From positions 1 to 23,779 of the IMG/VR virus record IMGVR_UViG_3300009169_000100: a DNA stretch of 23,779 bases. The stretch is one strand, 5' to 3'. The notes under the pieces were generated by a model. That model worked only from the letters and a program-made list of their open reading frames with translations, made no database searches and had not been told where the DNA came from. This DNA is from a virus. Position numbers and translations under genes: made by a program. Positions 21,694-23,779 of the stretch are shown piece by piece; the first letter of the stretch is position 1, and each line of letters begins with the position of its first letter.

Positions 21694-21849
21694 CTATGGA
21701 GCAGAGGTTAGCTTCTCGATAATGACTTGTTGGTAGAGCTTTTCCAGGCCTATCAACTCAAACTTCCAAATGATCGTATTGTCCTGGATACCATCCCAAG
21801 GGTTCTTGGTTGACTCCACACAGACAATGAAGGAACGCTTACCCTTCAT
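21694..21849 (-). CDS. Unrecognised 51-aa protein coupled to the methyltransferase gene
   Basis: Start set at the ATG at 21849, which overlaps the TAA of the methyltransferase gene (TAATG); the longer frame upstream would overlap that gene by 90 bases. The protein reads MKGKRSFIVCVESTKNPWDG, then IIWKFELIGLEKLYQQVIIE, a pattern of strand, loop and helix. Too short for a family call. Confidence 0.55.
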   Translation of the reverse strand: MKGKRSFIVCVESTKNPWDGIQDNTIIWKFELIGLEKLYQQVIIEKLTSAP

Positions 21850-22403
21850 TACAGCGAAGTAGCGTCGCCTGTGTTTTCTTCCTGACCGGAAGAGGAAGGT
21901 CGATACTTGCTTACAAAATCGTACAAAGAAATTCCACATGCGATGCTCACATTGTGATCATTGTGAAGCCCAAACATTGGAATGGAAACAACTGAGTTAG
22001 CTCGGGCAATGACTTCGTCAGGTACGCCCGTCTTTTCGCTACCAAAGAAGGCAATCGGATTATCCGGCCACTTAAAGTGGCGAAGATCCTGCGTATTTAG
22101 GTTTGAACGCCGCTCAAAGGCCACAAGGTTACGTCCGGCTGTCTGGCTCTGGAACTCAGCCAGCGAAAGCTTCGTGATGCTCTCAAACTTCCTGGTTCCC
22201 ATGTCTGCCTTCCTGTAGTATTGCGGAATGTCAATGGCGTAAATGTTACGCACCAGGAAGTTGTGACTCACTCGGACAATGGAGCCAAAGTTGAAGTAGT
22301 TGTCAAGGCTCCAGACAGCTACATCAATGGGGTGGCGAACTTCCTCAAGTGCAGCCTTAACGTCCGAGATATCAACATCAGAAATATCAGGGCCAATAGA
22401 CAT
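21849..22403 (-). CDS. SpoU-type (SPOUT) RNA 2'-O-methyltransferase
   Basis: A 184-aa protein with the three SpoU/TrmH motifs. Motif 1 is DNYFNFGSIVRVSHNF (34-49) with the Asn and Arg expected in catalysis. Motif 2 is AFFGSEKTGVPDEVI (118-132), with Glu123 in the FGxExxG turn. Motif 3 is VSIPMFGLHNDHNVSIACG (139-157), where the usual SLNVS reads DHNVS. These form the trefoil knot that binds S-adenosylmethionine and methylates ribose 2'-OH groups of tRNA or rRNA. No extra RNA-binding domain is present. It lies in the IF-1/RNA-ligase operon, two genes downstream of IF-1's neighbour. The target RNA cannot be told from the sequence. There is no clear ribosome site; it is probably coupled to the gene before it. 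Confidence 0.9.
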   Translation of the reverse strand: MSIGPDISDVDISDVKAALEEVRHPIDVAVWSLDNYFNFGSIVRVSHNFLVRNIYAIDIPQYYRKADMGTRKFESITKLSLAEFQSQTAGRNLVAFERRSNLNTQDLRHFKWPDNPIAFFGSEKTGVPDEVIARANSVVSIPMFGLHNDHNVSIACGISLYDFVSKYRPSSSGQEENTGDATSL

Positions 22404-22405
22404 TG

Positions 22406-22648
22406 TCAGTGCTCAGTCGGTTGAGGAGCTAGGGTGTGCGACTCACACTGACAACTTGGGCCGTGTTCACCCATAGAAAATTCATAGATACCATCCGGGG
22501 CGCAAAAATGAGCACACTCCTGTAGAGGGGTTGTCAGGACGTAGTCGCAGGCCTTGTCAAATGCAACTCCAACAGAAATTACGATGCAGAACTGCACGAA
22601 CCAGTCACGGAGCCACAGGCCAAGGATCTCTTTTGCGAAGTCTGTCAT
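22406..22648 (-). CDS. Small single-membrane-span protein
   Basis: An 80-aa protein with AGGG about nine bases before the ATG. Residues about 13-33 (LRDWFVQFCIVISVGVAFDK) form a likely transmembrane helix. The C-terminal 45 residues hold five cysteines (ECAHFCAPDG and SCQCESH), suggesting a metal-binding or disulfide-bonded domain. Function unknown. It sits between the 92-aa gene and the methyltransferase gene in the same operon. Confidence 0.65.
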   Translation of the reverse strand: MTDFAKEILGLWLRDWFVQFCIVISVGVAFDKACDYVLTTPLQECAHFCAPDGIYEFSMGEHGPSCQCESHTLAPQPTEH

Positions 22649-22654
22649 TTACAT

Positions 22655-22933
22655 CTACCCTTTCTGCTTTAGGAGCAGGTGTTCTATCTCTGTTGATTCC
22701 CAGTATCCTGGGGCCTCGAGGCGCTCAACAAATTCTGAGAAGGAAACGTTCAGCGTGTAGCGGAACACAGCAGAACGGGATTCATAGTCGAACTTGAAGT
22801 CTTGAATCAAAGCTCCTGCCCGCTCAAGCTCAGACTGTGCAAGCACCCTGGCTTCAAATGAGTCGCATTCGTAAAGACGAATGCGACGTATCTCATTCGG
22901 TGGGTGTTCCCTGGTTGACACTATTCCCCGCAT
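22655..22933 (-). CDS. Unrecognised 92-aa protein
   Basis: With the ATG at 22933 the start overlaps the end of infA by 41 bases. An in-frame GTG at 22921 has GGGG at suitable spacing and may be the true start. The body reads IRRIRLYECDSFEARVLAQS, then a helix and strands (FDYESRSAVFRYTLNVSF). Mixed alpha/beta pattern, no motif recognised. Second gene of the IF-1 operon. Confidence 0.6.
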   Translation of the reverse strand: MRGIVSTREHPPNEIRRIRLYECDSFEARVLAQSELERAGALIQDFKFDYESRSAVFRYTLNVSFSEFVERLEAPGYWESTEIEHLLLKQKG

Positions 22934-23165
22934 CCTTCACGACCCGGAGGCGCAGCGTGATTCGGCCGTTATTCATGTCATAGGGACTTACCTCAACACG
23001 GACTCGGTCCCCAATGTCGAGATTGATCTTGTGCATACGCATCTTGCCACTCAGCTTGGCCTTTACGATATGGTCTTTTGGACCATCAATCTTCACACGA
23101 AAGATATCGTGTGCGTGATCCGTAATCACTCCCTCAAACTCCATTCGGTCTCGGCTGTCGTTCAT
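22893..23165 (-). CDS. infA: Translation initiation factor IF-1 homologue
   Basis: A 90-aa protein clearly of the IF-1 family. MEFEGVITDHAHDIFRVKI, then AKLSGKMRMHKI, IGDRVRVEVSPYDMNNGRIT and RLR follow bacterial IF-1 strand by strand. E. coli IF-1 (72 aa) has MQGTVLE..., ISGKMRKNYI, GDKVTVELTPYDLSKGRI at the same places. There are extra residues at both ends (7 before, about 17 after). IF-1 binds the ribosomal A site of the 30S subunit during initiation. A phage copy could favour phage mRNAs, many of which here lack strong Shine-Dalgarno sites. It is the first gene of the leftward operon, behind a recognisable promoter. AGAG precedes the ATG. Confidence 0.93.
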   Translation of the reverse strand: MNDSRDRMEFEGVITDHAHDIFRVKIDGPKDHIVKAKLSGKMRMHKINLDIGDRVRVEVSPYDMNNGRITLRLRVVKDAGNSVNQGTPTE

Positions 23166-23194
23166 GTTCTCTTTCTAGCGTGCGTTGGTTAGTT

Positions 23195-23216
23195 GCTCAA
23201 CTTTCCTAGCTTGAGC
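23195..23216 (-). promoter_or_regulatory. Hairpin in the 5' leader of infA
   Basis: GCTCAA and TTGAGC form a 6-bp stem with a 10-base loop, lying between the proposed promoter and the infA start. It could influence leader stability or translation of IF-1. The stem is short, so chance is possible. Confidence 0.35.
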
Positions 23217-23224
23217 TTGTGTTA

Positions 23225-23253
23225 ATTATGACAGACTGGAAGCGTCTTTTAAA
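23225..23253 (-). promoter_or_regulatory. Sigma70-like extended -10 promoter of the IF-1 operon
   Basis: On the minus strand, TTTAAA (23248-23253) and CATAAT (23225-23230) are separated by 17 bp, and TG precedes the -10 hexamer by one base (TGTCATAAT), making an extended -10. It lies in the 94-base gap between the right-edge gene and infA, about 60 bases before the infA ATG. It suggests use of a host-type RNA polymerase. Confidence 0.6.
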
Positions 23254-23259
23254 GGCCTT

Positions 23260-23779
23260 TTACTGGCTCTTTTTCTTGGAAGGCAGGCAATGCTTCTTTA
23301 GCCACATGCGGGCAGCCTGATGAAGATCGTTGTCCTCGGTGTAGGAATCAAAAGTAGCAGCAGAGGCCCTACCGTCCTTAACGGTGGTCTCCATCATTTC
23401 GAGCTTTGACCTAAGCCTTGAGATTGCAGCGAGAAGCACCACCGTGTCTGCCGTCTTAACCGCTGCCTGCTGAGCGGCACGCTCCTCCAACCTCTTCTGG
23501 AAAAGGTCAGGATTTTCTGCCTTCCAAGCGTCAATAGCTTCCTGCCGACGACGGTTTTCGTCGTCCCAGAGCGCAAAGAGCTTTTCGTTAATCCTTGTCA
23601 TTGCCTGCGAGAGCGGTCCAGGCCAGCCACTTTGGAGTACCAGCCAGTCACTACCGATCAGCATAAGAGTATGCTTGCCGGTCGGCGAGTATTTTAGCTG
23701 AGAAATCTCTCTCAGCACATGATGTAGCCGTCCGCCCTCTGCACGCAGCTTCTCAAGGTTGGTACACAACGATACCGGA
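23260..23779 (-). CDS. Unrecognised protein, 5' end outside the window
   Basis: At least 169 residues. The frame is open to the right edge, with only a TTG near 23769 and no ribosome site, so the true start probably lies beyond the window. An early segment reads KHTLMLIGSDWLVLQSGW. The middle is a long charged helix (ENRRRQEAIDAWKAENPDLF, then KRLEERAAQQAAVKT). The end is basic (MWLKKHCLPSKKKSQ). Probably coiled-coil; no family recognised. Confidence 0.65.
   Translation of the reverse strand, partial: PVSLCTNLEKLRAEGGRLHHVLREISQLKYSPTGKHTLMLIGSDWLVLQSGWPGPLSQAMTRINEKLFALWDDENRRRQEAIDAWKAENPDLFQKRLEERAAQQAAVKTADTVVLLAAISRLRSKLEMMETTVKDGRASAATFDSYTEDNDLHQAARMWLKKHCLPSKKKSQ

Noticed and set aside
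1-23779. tRNA genes, CRISPR arrays, insertion sequences, attachment sites
   Set aside because: I looked for cloverleaf arms with CCA ends, regular repeat-spacer series and terminal inverted repeats with transposase genes, and saw none.

Overview
The window looks like part of a large tailed-phage genome (Caudoviricetes, myovirus with a T4-type head). No ribosomal, tRNA or ordinary chromosomal housekeeping context is visible. Genes are tightly packed, often with ATGA stop/start overlaps, and many small genes are unrecognised. The accessory set (GroEL, Dps, IF-1, SPOUT methyltransferase, RNA ligase, nucleotidyltransferase) is typical of jumbo phages. The only host hint is a small exported protein at the left edge. 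It carries Cys-rich repeats and a MopE-type CDGxDxDCDG motif, both common in Myxococcota and other former deltaproteobacteria.

Layout. (1) 10469 down to 1361, minus strand: the head module in T4 order, namely portal (gp20-like, TTG start), a conserved 291-aa protein, prohead protease (gp21-like), two small unknowns, a very large acidic scaffold (gp22-like) and the major capsid protein (gp23-like), closed by a strong terminator at 1298-1321. Past the terminator, on the same strand, are a GIY-YIG endonuclease, the MopE-like protein and probably a gene running off the left edge. (2) 10525-11859, plus: a 444-aa protein with a possible PD-(D/E)XK-like core. (3) 11864-12442, minus: a nucleotidyltransferase. 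(4) 12503-17917, plus: an operon of unknown and virion-like proteins ending in a GroEL-family chaperonin and two small genes. (5) 17910-18422, minus: a Dps with all four ferroxidase ligands. (6) 18483-19979, plus: a possible Arr-like ADP-ribosyltransferase and a beta-rich virion candidate. (7) 23165 down to 20546, minus: an RNA/translation operon (IF-1, two small proteins, SPOUT methyltransferase, two small proteins, RNA ligase, a 70-aa protein) with a recognisable promoter and a 15-bp-stem terminator. A further minus-strand gene enters from the right edge.

Most notable observation: the phage GroEL carries an insertion of about 45 residues immediately before its ATP-pocket FGYNAAT motif. That insertion matches this phage's own portal protein: VFYIDVGN is identical in both, and 15 of 31 residues match without gaps. 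The similarity persists at DNA level, with 14 identical nucleotides and mostly third-position differences after that. A portal-derived or portal-mimicking segment in a chaperonin is, to my knowledge, undescribed.

A second theme is that several proteins encoded outside the head module (444 aa, 370 aa, 336 aa) start with short peptides containing an (L/I)-x-E site, like the capsid-targeting peptides cut by T4 gp21. They may be packaged in the head and delivered with the DNA. One of them resembles an ADP-ribosyltransferase, which would parallel T4 Alt.

All assignments come from reading the sequence by eye. No database search was run.
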